NCBI RefSeq assembly: GCF_009604455.1
Contig: NZ_WEGL01000005.1
Span: 558,001-622,000, forward strand
DNA length: 64,000 nt
From: Streptomyces sp. RB17
GTDB lineage: Bacteria > Actinomycetota > Actinomycetes > Streptomycetales > Streptomycetaceae
Direction: 5' to 3'
Shown here piece by piece: positions 44,022-51,976 of the stretch (positions are counted from its first letter, which is position 1; every line of letters starts with the position of its first letter). Position numbers and translations under genes: made by a program. The notes under the pieces were generated by a model. The model did no database searches, was not told the DNA's origin, and was given only the letters and a program-made list of their open reading frames with translations.

Positions 44022-44864
44022 TCACTCACTCGGTACGGGAGTCGAGCCCTCCGGCCCGGGGCTGTCCCGGACACCGGGCCGGAGGGCTGTCAAGGGGTGT
44101 TCCATGCGCTCTTGGAACACCGATGACCCCTGCGTGCATCCCGCCTTCCGCCGCCGTCCCGGGTGACCTCGCTCACCAGCCCGTGGTGCGGACCCACTGC
44201 CTCGAACGTGGCCCGCCGGGACGAGACGGTGCTCCTGGGCATAGCCCTCCAGCAGCGAGCGCAGCCGTCGGTGACCTCGGTGCAGTCGGGACAGCACGGT
44301 GCCGACGGGAGTCTGCATGATGTCGGCGATCTCACGGGTGGTGAAGCCTTCGACGTCGAAGAGGTACACCGCCGTCCGGAAGCGTTCCGGGACGGCTTGC
44401 AGCGCCACCTTGACGTCCGAGTCGGGCAGGTTGTCGAGCGCCTCGGACTCGGCGGAGCGCAGTCCCGACGAGGTGTGCGAGGCCGCGCGGGCGATCTGCC
44501 AGTCCTCGATCGCCGTCGTGTCGTCGCGTTGCGGCCGCCTGCGTTGACTGCGGCGGTAGTTGAGGAACGTGGTGGTGAGGATGCGGTACAGCCAGGCCCT
44601 GAGATTCGTGCCCTCGCGGAACTGGTGGAACGAGGCGTAGGCCCGGGCGTACGTCTCCTGGAGCAGGTCCTCGGCGTCGGTCGGACTGCCGGTCATCCGC
44701 ACGGCGGCCGCGAAAAGCCGGTCACGGTGTGCCAGTGCCGGTTCGAAGCGGGCCTGCATGTCGCGGTCCGCCACGGCCTTTGCGTCCTCATCGGTCGTCC
44801 CCGTCGCCGCCGGCCTGGGCGGGGTGTCGGGATCGGCCTCGCAGTCGCGTCCGGTTCCGGTCAT
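44022..44864 (-). CDS. SigR-like ECF RNA polymerase sigma factor with C-terminal extension
   Basis: A 280-residue ECF sigma factor. Region 2 reads FAAAVRMTGSPTDAEDLLQE, TYARAYASFHQFREGTNLRA, WLYRILTTTFLNYRRSQRRR. Region 4 reads VPERFRTAVYLFDVEGFTTR, EIADIMQTPVGTVLSRLHRG. This is closest to the SigR/RpoE oxidative-stress group. Typical relatives end after about 215 residues; here about 65 extra low-complexity residues rich in Arg, Gly and Pro follow EGYAQEHRLVPAG. No RsrA-like zinc anti-sigma gene is adjacent. It is probably co-transcribed with the SsgA-like gene. Confidence 0.87.
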   Translation of the reverse strand: MTGTGRDCEADPDTPPRPAATGTTDEDAKAVADRDMQARFEPALAHRDRLFAAAVRMTGSPTDAEDLLQETYARAYASFHQFREGTNLRAWLYRILTTTFLNYRRSQRRRPQRDDTTAIEDWQIARAASHTSSGLRSAESEALDNLPDSDVKVALQAVPERFRTAVYLFDVEGFTTREIADIMQTPVGTVLSRLHRGHRRLRSLLEGYAQEHRLVPAGHVRGSGSAPRAGERGHPGRRRKAGCTQGSSVFQERMEHPLTALRPGVRDSPGPEGSTPVPSE

Positions 44865-45281
44865 GGTGCCTCCTGGGGTGGGGACGACGGCCGGATCTCA
44901 GCCGTCGATCAGCTGCGCGCCGGACCGGTCCGCACCTGGTCCGGGAGACGCACGGACAGCGGCCGTGTTCCTGGGTTCGGCACCCCCCGACCTGAACCCT
45001 CGCCGCTCGTGAATGCGGACCCGTCGGACGCCGTTCCGGTGACCTCGACCGGCATATCCGCCCGACAGAGGTCCGGATCCACGATCCGGCCCCCGGACAC
45101 CCACCGCATCGCGCAGATGAGTGATGTCTGTCGAGAGCCGGAGGCCCCGGGCGCGGAGCCTGTCGCACGAACAAGGTATTTCAACGCCTGCGCCCGTTAT
45201 CCCTCGCGGATTCCGTTGACCCCCGTCATTCAGGCATCGAAAGTCTTGGTTCCAAGCAGACGGCGGGACTGGGGAATTCTC
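44865..45281. other. Divergent intergenic region
   Basis: It separates the sigma factor from the maleylacetate reductase operon and should hold both promoters. No gene or strong palindrome is seen. Confidence 0.4.
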
Positions 45282-46415
45282 ATGAAGACATTCGTGCATC
45301 GGGGACAGATCACCAAGGTGGTCTTCGGCAGCGGTACGCGCAGCCGCATCCCCGAAGAGGCCGATGCCCTCGGATGCCGTCGGGTGCTCGTCCTGTGCAC
45401 ACCCGGTCAAGCGGGCCAGGCAGCGGAGGTACACGACGTACTCGGTACGGCGGCCGCGGGAACCTTCACGGAAGCGGCTCCGCACACCCCCGTCGAGGTC
45501 ACGGAGAAGGCGGTCGCGTACGCCGGAACCGTGGGAGCCGACTGCGTGCTCGCCATCGGCGGTGGCTCGACCATCGGCCTCGGCAAGGCGATCGCCCTGC
45601 GGACCGGGCTGCCGCAGCTGGCGCTGCCCACCACGTACGCCGGCTCGGAAATGACGCCGATCCTCGGAGAGACCGAAGGACGCCGGAAGACGACCCGCCG
45701 GCTGCCGGAAGTGCTGCTGAAGACCGTGGTGTACGACGTGGACCTGACGCTCACTTTTCCCGCGGCGGCATCGGCGGTCAGCGGCATCAACGCGATCGCG
45801 CACGCCGTGGAGGCTCTCTACGCACAGGACCGGGACCCGCTCGCCTTCCTGATGGCCGGTGAAGCGCTCGAATCCCTCACCCGGTCCCTCCCGGTCGTCG
45901 TACAGCGCCCGGACGACGGCGAGGCGCGGGCCGATGCCCTGTACGGGGCGTGGCTGGCAGGCACGTGCCTCGGCACGGTCGGCATGGCCCTGCATCACAA
46001 GGTGTGCCACGTCCTGGGCGGCACGTTCGGGCTTCCGCACGCCGAAACCCACACGGTCGTCCTGCCGCACGTGGTCGCCTACAACGCACCGGCGGCGCCC
46101 GAGGCCATGGCACGCATCGCGAAGGCGCTGTCGGCGGCCGACGCCGCGAGCGGTCTCTTCGACTTCGCGGGACGGCTCGGCGCCCCCAGGGCACTGCGGG
46201 ACCTCGGCATGCCGGAATCGGGCATCGAGCAGGCGGCCGAACTCATCGTGCGGGACGGCTACTGGAACCCGCGACCAGTCGAACGGACGGCGGTACACGC
46301 CCTTTTGGCCCGCGCCTGGGCCGGGCAGCCCCCGTGCACATCATCCGGCGACGGACATCCCCGGACCGAGTCCGCGGTCCACCACTCCACCACCACGGGA
46401 GCGCGTCATGCGTGA
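45282..46415 (+). CDS. Maleylacetate reductase
   Basis: A 377-residue iron-type alcohol-dehydrogenase family protein. The nucleotide loop is GADCVLAIGGGSTIGLGKAI, the substrate loop is LPTTYAGSEMTPILGETEG, and the metal-site His residues are in HHKVCHVLGGTFGLPHAETH followed by TVVLPH. It reduces maleylacetate to 3-oxoadipate with NAD(P)H. The last 30 residues are Ser/Thr/His-rich and extend past the usual end. The stop overlaps the dioxygenase start by 8 bp, showing an operon. Confidence 0.92.
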   Translation: MKTFVHRGQITKVVFGSGTRSRIPEEADALGCRRVLVLCTPGQAGQAAEVHDVLGTAAAGTFTEAAPHTPVEVTEKAVAYAGTVGADCVLAIGGGSTIGLGKAIALRTGLPQLALPTTYAGSEMTPILGETEGRRKTTRRLPEVLLKTVVYDVDLTLTFPAAASAVSGINAIAHAVEALYAQDRDPLAFLMAGEALESLTRSLPVVVQRPDDGEARADALYGAWLAGTCLGTVGMALHHKVCHVLGGTFGLPHAETHTVVLPHVVAYNAPAAPEAMARIAKALSAADAASGLFDFAGRLGAPRALRDLGMPESGIEQAAELIVRDGYWNPRPVERTAVHALLARAWAGQPPCTSSGDGHPRTESAVHHSTTTGARHA

Positions 46416-47277
46416 TCTGACCAGCGACACCATCACCGAGGCCGTGATCTCGACCATGCGGGACACCAAGGACTCCCGCGTCGCCGAAATCCTGGAATCA
46501 CTGGTGCGCCACCTCCACGCCTTCGTCCGCGACGTCGAACTGACGGAGGGGGAATGGGCCCGGGGAGTCGACTTCCTGACGCGCACCGGGCAGATATGCA
46601 CCCCGACGCGTCAGGAGTTCATCCTGCTGTCCGACGTGCTCGGCGTCACCATGCTGGTCGACGCCCTGACCAACCGACGCCCCGGTCAGGCCACGCAGAA
46701 CAGCGTGCTGGGGCCGTACTTCAGGCAGGACAGGCCGCAGCAGGCCGACGCCGCCGACATCTCCGGGGGTCTGCCCGGTACCCCGCTGTTCTTCGAGGGA
46801 CGGGTCGTGGACCATGAAGGAGCGCCGGTGGCCGATGCGGCGGTGGACGTCTGGCACAGCGACTCGGACGGCCACTACGACATGGAGGTGCCCGGCCTGG
46901 ACGAGCCGGCCATGCGCGCGCTGTTCCGCACCGACGAGACGGGGCACTTCGCTTTCCGTTCCATCCGCCCGTCCAGCTACCCGATACCCGGAGACGGCCC
47001 GGTCGGCGAACTCATGAGCGCGACCAGCAGGTCGCTCATGCGTCCCGCCCATGTGCACCTGCTGATCGACGCTCCGGGATTCCAGCGCGTGACCACCATG
47101 CTCTTCCCCTCGGACGACCCGCACCTGGACACCGATCCGGTGTTCGGCGTCAAGGAATCGCTGGTCGACCGCTACGACACGTACGCGGCCGACGCCGGGC
47201 CCTGCCGGGGCATGACCGACGTGCCGTACACCCTGCTGCGCCACACCTTCGTCCTCGCACCCCGCGTCACGGACTGA
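46408..47277 (+). CDS. Hydroxyquinol-type intradiol 1,2-dioxygenase
   Basis: A 289-residue non-haem Fe(III) dioxygenase. An N-terminal helical dimerisation region (1-95) precedes the beta-sandwich, GTPLFFEGRVVDHEGAPVAD. Iron ligands are Tyr in DGHYDMEVPG, Tyr in SSYPIPGDGPVG, and the HxH in RPAHVHLLIDAPGF. The length and the presence of maleylacetate reductase next door favour hydroxyquinol (to maleylacetate) over catechol. It is the second gene of the operon. Confidence 0.9.
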   Translation: MRDLTSDTITEAVISTMRDTKDSRVAEILESLVRHLHAFVRDVELTEGEWARGVDFLTRTGQICTPTRQEFILLSDVLGVTMLVDALTNRRPGQATQNSVLGPYFRQDRPQQADAADISGGLPGTPLFFEGRVVDHEGAPVADAAVDVWHSDSDGHYDMEVPGLDEPAMRALFRTDETGHFAFRSIRPSSYPIPGDGPVGELMSATSRSLMRPAHVHLLIDAPGFQRVTTMLFPSDDPHLDTDPVFGVKESLVDRYDTYAADAGPCRGMTDVPYTLLRHTFVLAPRVTD

Positions 47278-47380
47278 TGCCCACGGCGCCACAACGACGA
47301 GAGGCGGTCCATGAGGACCACCCACGTCGAAGACTTCACCACACCGCGGGCTGCGGCCCCGCATTCACGGAGGTCCTCAG

Positions 47381-47860
47381 ATGACTGAAACCGGCTTCGG
47401 ATTCCGAGCCACGATGAGCCGGCTCGCCACGGGTGTCAGCGTGATCACCACATGCTCCGGCAGCACACCCATCGGCATGACGGCCAGCGCCGTCTCCGCG
47501 CTGTCCCTGGAGCCGCTCCAACTGCTCGTGTGCATCGGCAACCAGCTGTACACGCGGACCGCGATCGCCGAGCACGGCCGCTTCGCGGTCAATGTCCTCG
47601 GCGAGGACAGTGAGCACCTCGCCCGCAACTTCGCCGCTTCCAAGCGGGACAAGTTCGCGGGCGTGGAGACCATCGACGACCATGGCGTGCCGGTGCTGAA
47701 GGAGGCCATCGCGGCCGTCGTGTGCGACGTCGCCGATGCGCTCCCGGGCGGCGATCACACCATCTTCGTGGGCGACGTCCGCCACTTCGAACACCGGGTG
47801 GAAGGCCGGCCGCTGGTCCACTTCGGCGGATACTTCGGCGCGCTCAAGGCCCCCTGCTAG
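47381..47860 (+). CDS. Flavin reductase (two-component monooxygenase small component)
   Basis: A 159-residue flavin-reductase-like protein: FRATMSRLATGVSVITTCSG, IGMTASAVSALSLEPLQLLV and HGRFAVNVLGEDSEHLARNF, ending HFGGYFGAL. ATG 47381 has GGAGG 8 nt upstream. It supplies reduced FAD to a partner oxygenase, here most likely the HpaB-type monooxygenase at 50.2-51.8 kb. It follows the dioxygenase gene on the same strand. Confidence 0.92.
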   Translation: MTETGFGFRATMSRLATGVSVITTCSGSTPIGMTASAVSALSLEPLQLLVCIGNQLYTRTAIAEHGRFAVNVLGEDSEHLARNFAASKRDKFAGVETIDDHGVPVLKEAIAAVVCDVADALPGGDHTIFVGDVRHFEHRVEGRPLVHFGGYFGALKAPC

Positions 47861-47917
47861 CGCTGGTGACAGCGGCCCGACGGAGGCAGCTGCAGCCTCC
47901 TGACCGGCCCACCTACG

Positions 47918-47963
47918 GCCCCCGGCGTCCGGCTCCTGCAGGCGAGCCACGGACGCCGGGGGC
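47918..47963 (+). terminator. Terminator hairpin of the hydroxyquinol operon
   Basis: Perfect 14-bp stem (47918-47931 with 47950-47963) and an 18-nt loop, between flavin reductase and the LuxR gene. Confidence 0.65.
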
Positions 47964-47996
47964 TCCGCTCGTCCCGACGACTCCACCGAAGGTGCC

Positions 47997-50216
47997 ATGA
48001 CCATCTCAGTGCCGACCTTCAAGCTGCGTCCTGCGGACCAGCCCCCGCACCTCCTGACCCGCCCCCGGCTGCTGCGCCGGCTGGACGCGTCGACCGAGCC
48101 CGTCGTGGTGGTCTCGGCGCCCGCCGGTGCCGGAAAGACGGTGCTCCTGACCGAGTGGTCGCGAAGCCTCACAACGCGCGGCACATGCGCCTGGCTCAGC
48201 CTGGACGCGTACGACAACGCCCCGGACCGGCTCTGGGCGGGCATCCTGGGAGCGTTGCGGCACGTGCGGCCGGAACTGCCCGTCCGCCCCGACAGCGACG
48301 AGTGGACACTCGACGCATGGCTCGAGGAGATCCTGCCGGGCCTCGTGACCGGACCGCGCGGACAGGGACCGCTCGCACTGGTCCTCGACGGAGTGGAATC
48401 GATCACGGACGCCGACGCGATCCGCAGCCTCTCGGACTTCCTGGCCAGGCTTCCGCAGGGCTTCCGAGTCATTCTGTCGACCCGGCACGTTCCCGGCGGA
48501 CCCGTGCCGGCCCTGCGGGCCCGGGGCCTGATCGCCGAACTCGACCAGCACGACCTGGCCTTCACCCCCGAGGAGGCACAGGCCGTGCTCACCGGTCTGC
48601 TCGGGTCCGCGCCGGCCCCGGACACGTCGAGCGCGCTGTACGAGGCCACCGAGGGGTGGGCGGCGGCGCTGTGCATGATGGGCCGTACCCTCGCCCGCTC
48701 GTCGGACGGCGCCGGCACGGCGGCCGGCCTGGCCCGCGGCAGGCGAGCGGTCTCCGAGTACCTGGCCACGGAAGTGCTCGACGGGCTCACCACCGAGCAG
48801 CGCCGGTTCCTGCTCCGCACCAGCGTGCTCGACGAGCTGAGTGCCGGGCCGTGCCAGGCCCTCGCCGGCGACCGGGCGGGCACAGTGCTGCGCGAGCTCG
48901 CACGGACCGTCCAGCTGCTCGTGCCCGTCGCCGCCGGTCCATCGGCATACCGGCGTCACCGGGCCCTGTCCGCGCTGCTGTCGGACCTCCTCGGGTCGGA
49001 AGGCCCGGAGGCCGCCGTGTCCCTGCACCGGTCGGCGGCCCGGTGGTACTCCCGGCGGGGCCAGACGACCGAGGCCGTACGGCACTGGGTGCGGGGCGGC
49101 GACGAGTCCGCGGCCGTCGCGTCGATACTCGACAACTGGGAGCAGGCGATCTCGGCAGGCCGCAGCCGGGAGGTCGCGGGGTGGCTGGAGCTCCTGCCGC
49201 CCCGCGCGGTCGCCGCCGACGCACGACTGTGCGTCGTGGCGGCGATGGCAGCTCTCTCGGGGGGCGCCCCGGAAACGGCCCGGCGCTGGCTGGACGTGGT
49301 CCGGCTCAGGGAGCCGGGAGCGGAGACGGTCGGCGAAGGCAGCACGGTGTCCGATGCGGCAGCCGTCGCCCGGGCCGTGGCCTGCTGGCTGCAGGGAGAG
49401 GTCCTGACCGGCGACCGCCTCGCCGAATCCGCCGTCGCCGGCACCGTACCGTTGACGTCCTGGCGCGCCCTGGCCTGTACGGCTCGCGGAACCGCTCTGC
49501 TGTGGACCTCCCGGTACGGGCAGGCGGAGGCGCTGCTCGCCGAGGCGACCCGTGACGCGCATGCCGCCGGACACAGCCTGGTGCTCGTCCGCGCGCTGGG
49601 TCTGCGGGCGGTGTGCGCGCTGCTGGCCGGACGCCACGAGCGGGCGCGCATACTGAGCGACGAGGCCCACGAGGCGGCCGCTGCGGCCGGCCTGGTGCGG
49701 CACTTCGTCGCTGCGCCCGCCCACATCGGCAGGGCCGGCCTGCTCCTCGAAGAAGGACGGTACGACGAGGCCGAACGGACCCTCGCCGACGCGAAAGCGG
49801 CGCTGACGGACTCGTCCAGGACCGGCAGTGAACCCCAGATGCACGCCTTGTACCACCTCACACGGGCACGACTTGCCCGTGCCCGGCACGACGCGGTCGC
49901 CGCGCGGGAGGCCCGTGAGGCGGTCGAACGGGCAGCCGACCGGTGCGAGTCACCGGGAGCGCTGACGGACCTGCTCGGGCGAGTCGGCGAGGACACCGTG
50001 GTGCCGCTCGCGGCGCCCGGCCCTCAGGAGCTTTCGCTGGGGGAGCGGCGGGTACTCCGCGCCCTGTGCGGTCCGCTGACACTGCGTGAGATCGCCTCCG
50101 AGTTCTATGTGTCCCACAACACCGTCAAGACACAGGTACGGGCGATCTTCCGCAAACTCGGCGCGCACGACCGGAGCGGAGCGGTCGCCAGGGCCCGGGA
50201 GTGCGGCATGCTCTGA
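47997..50216 (+). CDS. MalT/LuxR-type ATPase transcriptional regulator
   Basis: A 739-residue STAND-type regulator. Walker A is in VVSAPAGAGKTVLLTEWSRS, the Walker B-like strand is GPLALVLDGVES, and a long helical TPR-like middle (about 300-660) follows. The C-terminal LuxR HTH is LSLGERRVLRALCGPLTLRE, IASEFYVSHNTVKTQVRAIF. ATG 47997 has GAAGG 4-5 nt upstream. Its position between the hydroxyquinol operon and the monooxygenase suggests it activates these genes when an aromatic inducer is sensed. Confidence 0.9.
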   Translation: MTISVPTFKLRPADQPPHLLTRPRLLRRLDASTEPVVVVSAPAGAGKTVLLTEWSRSLTTRGTCAWLSLDAYDNAPDRLWAGILGALRHVRPELPVRPDSDEWTLDAWLEEILPGLVTGPRGQGPLALVLDGVESITDADAIRSLSDFLARLPQGFRVILSTRHVPGGPVPALRARGLIAELDQHDLAFTPEEAQAVLTGLLGSAPAPDTSSALYEATEGWAAALCMMGRTLARSSDGAGTAAGLARGRRAVSEYLATEVLDGLTTEQRRFLLRTSVLDELSAGPCQALAGDRAGTVLRELARTVQLLVPVAAGPSAYRRHRALSALLSDLLGSEGPEAAVSLHRSAARWYSRRGQTTEAVRHWVRGGDESAAVASILDNWEQAISAGRSREVAGWLELLPPRAVAADARLCVVAAMAALSGGAPETARRWLDVVRLREPGAETVGEGSTVSDAAAVARAVACWLQGEVLTGDRLAESAVAGTVPLTSWRALACTARGTALLWTSRYGQAEALLAEATRDAHAAGHSLVLVRALGLRAVCALLAGRHERARILSDEAHEAAAAAGLVRHFVAAPAHIGRAGLLLEEGRYDEAERTLADAKAALTDSSRTGSEPQMHALYHLTRARLARARHDAVAAREAREAVERAADRCESPGALTDLLGRVGEDTVVPLAAPGPQELSLGERRVLRALCGPLTLREIASEFYVSHNTVKTQVRAIFRKLGAHDRSGAVARARECGML

Positions 50217-50235
50217 CCCGGGCCCCGGCGTCCTG

Positions 50236-51765
50236 TTACGAGGCGTCCTGACGCGAGGCGTCCTGGCGCCGGGCGTAGTTCGCCTGGGACAGGTATGCGG
50301 TCGCATCGTGGCTGCTCACGCTGTCGAGGCCGCAGACCTTGCGCGCGAGGTCCGCCATGCTGCCGGTCGGGGACATCTCGGCGCGCTTCATGGTGAGGGT
50401 GCGGATGGCCAGCAGGGGCGTGCCGTTGAAGTTCTCGAAGACACCGATGCGGTCGCCCCAGTCGGACAGGAACATGTCGCGGATCACCCGGCTGATCTTC
50501 AGCCGGTCGTGCGGCTTGCCGACCGGTCCGGTCTGCAGCGCCTCCAGCCACGGCCGCAGTTCGGACTGCTGCCACTGCCCCTCGGTGGGGTAGATGAGCG
50601 CGGCACGACCGGACAGGTCGACGAGCTCGTGGGTCAACTCGGTGATGTGCTCGATGTAGTACGCGCGCCCGAAGTCGAACATCAGGACGTTCGGCTTGTA
50701 GATGCCGCCGGGAGTGTAGAAGCCGTCGTCCTCCGAACCGACCACATGCGCCTTGAGCGTCTGGTGGAAGCCGGCGAACCGCGCGATCCGGGCCTGGACG
50801 GGCGGCAGTTGGTAGGTGCCGATGTGCTCGGTGATCAGCAGGGCCAGACCGAGCATCAGCTCGGCCTTCACCATCGCACGCACCAGCGAGTGGTAGTGCA
50901 GCCAGTCGAAGACGCGCTGCGGGTACAGCGACGCGTGCTGGGGGTTGCCGATGTGGAAGACCCGGTCCCAGGGGATGAGCACGTCCTCGAACACGATGAT
51001 GCTGTCCAGCTCGTCACCCTTCGAGGCGAGCGGGTGCTCCACCTCATCGCCGTCGCGGACGTTGCTCTCCCGGCAGACGATGGTGACACCGGGGGTGTTG
51101 GTCCGCACCGCCCCGTAGATGATCTGCTCCGCTACGATGCCGGGCCGGTAGAAGACGCCGATGTGGATCCAGTCCCCGAAGGCCGCACCGGTGCTGATCG
51201 CCTTCACACCCCGCACGGTGATGCCCTCGTCCGAGGTGGCGACCACCCGCAGGGCAGGGGACTCGGCCTGCGCGGAGTCGCGCGAGCGGTCCGCCTGCGG
51301 GTCGACGAAGGCCGGCGTCGCGTTGAGGTCGCCGTCCCGCACCTCGTTCCAGAAGCCGAGGATCCCCGGCGTGAGGTCCCTGCCGTCGGTGCCGACGGAC
51401 TGGCTGCTCCACGGCTCCGGGTCGTCGATGTAGGTCAGCAGGACGTAGTTGTTGACATCCGGCGTGCGCGGTATCGCCCCGCCGCCCAGTTCCCGCTGCA
51501 CCGTCTCCAGGTAGCGCCGCTTGCGCAGCAGCTCCTCCTTGGAGCGGTGCTGGAACCACGTCATGGACCGCCGGACGCCGTCCTCGTCCACGAACGTCAT
51601 GACGTCCTCGAGGTCCGGGCGGTGGTGCAGGTCGTAGAAGTCGGCGATGCTCCGGGCGTACGCCCTCGTCCTGGGGTGCGTGGCCACGTTGTCGACGAGT
51701 TCGTCACCCACCCACACCGTACGGCCGTCGTTCAGCGCAGCCAGGTATTCCTTGCCTGTACGCAC
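50236..51765 (-). CDS. HpaB-family FADH2-dependent phenol monooxygenase
   Basis: A 509-residue large component of a two-component hydroxylase: RTGKEYLAALNDGRTVWVGD, ADFYDLHHRPDLEDVMTFVD, and VREVFHIGN-like substrate loop (PWDRVFHIGNPQHASLYPQR). The last motif SMADLARKVCGLDS lies near the end. Relatives hydroxylate 4-hydroxyphenylacetate, chlorophenols or resorcinol; with the neighbouring genes, formation of hydroxyquinol is most likely. GTG 51765 has GAGGAG 7 nt upstream. The protein ends with a doubled RQDAS from a 15-bp tandem repeat. It converges on the LuxR gene with 19 bp between stops. Confidence 0.9.
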   Translation of the reverse strand: MRTGKEYLAALNDGRTVWVGDELVDNVATHPRTRAYARSIADFYDLHHRPDLEDVMTFVDEDGVRRSMTWFQHRSKEELLRKRRYLETVQRELGGGAIPRTPDVNNYVLLTYIDDPEPWSSQSVGTDGRDLTPGILGFWNEVRDGDLNATPAFVDPQADRSRDSAQAESPALRVVATSDEGITVRGVKAISTGAAFGDWIHIGVFYRPGIVAEQIIYGAVRTNTPGVTIVCRESNVRDGDEVEHPLASKGDELDSIIVFEDVLIPWDRVFHIGNPQHASLYPQRVFDWLHYHSLVRAMVKAELMLGLALLITEHIGTYQLPPVQARIARFAGFHQTLKAHVVGSEDDGFYTPGGIYKPNVLMFDFGRAYYIEHITELTHELVDLSGRAALIYPTEGQWQQSELRPWLEALQTGPVGKPHDRLKISRVIRDMFLSDWGDRIGVFENFNGTPLLAIRTLTMKRAEMSPTGSMADLARKVCGLDSVSSHDATAYLSQANYARRQDASRQDAS

Positions 51766-51976
51766 GTCATGCTCCTCTCGGGGGCAAGAGATCTGGACGG
51801 CTCGGAGCATGCGTCGCGGTGGGGTGAGCGCACGGCACGGAACCGACAATCACCCGGGTGAAAGCACCGAGCACACGGGAACCGGCGTTGAGGGCGATGT
51901 GACCGTGCGGCATGCTGGCCACATGCGCAGCGCAGACCCCGCGGGCGACCGCCCCGTCGGGCGTGGGAACCAGGCC

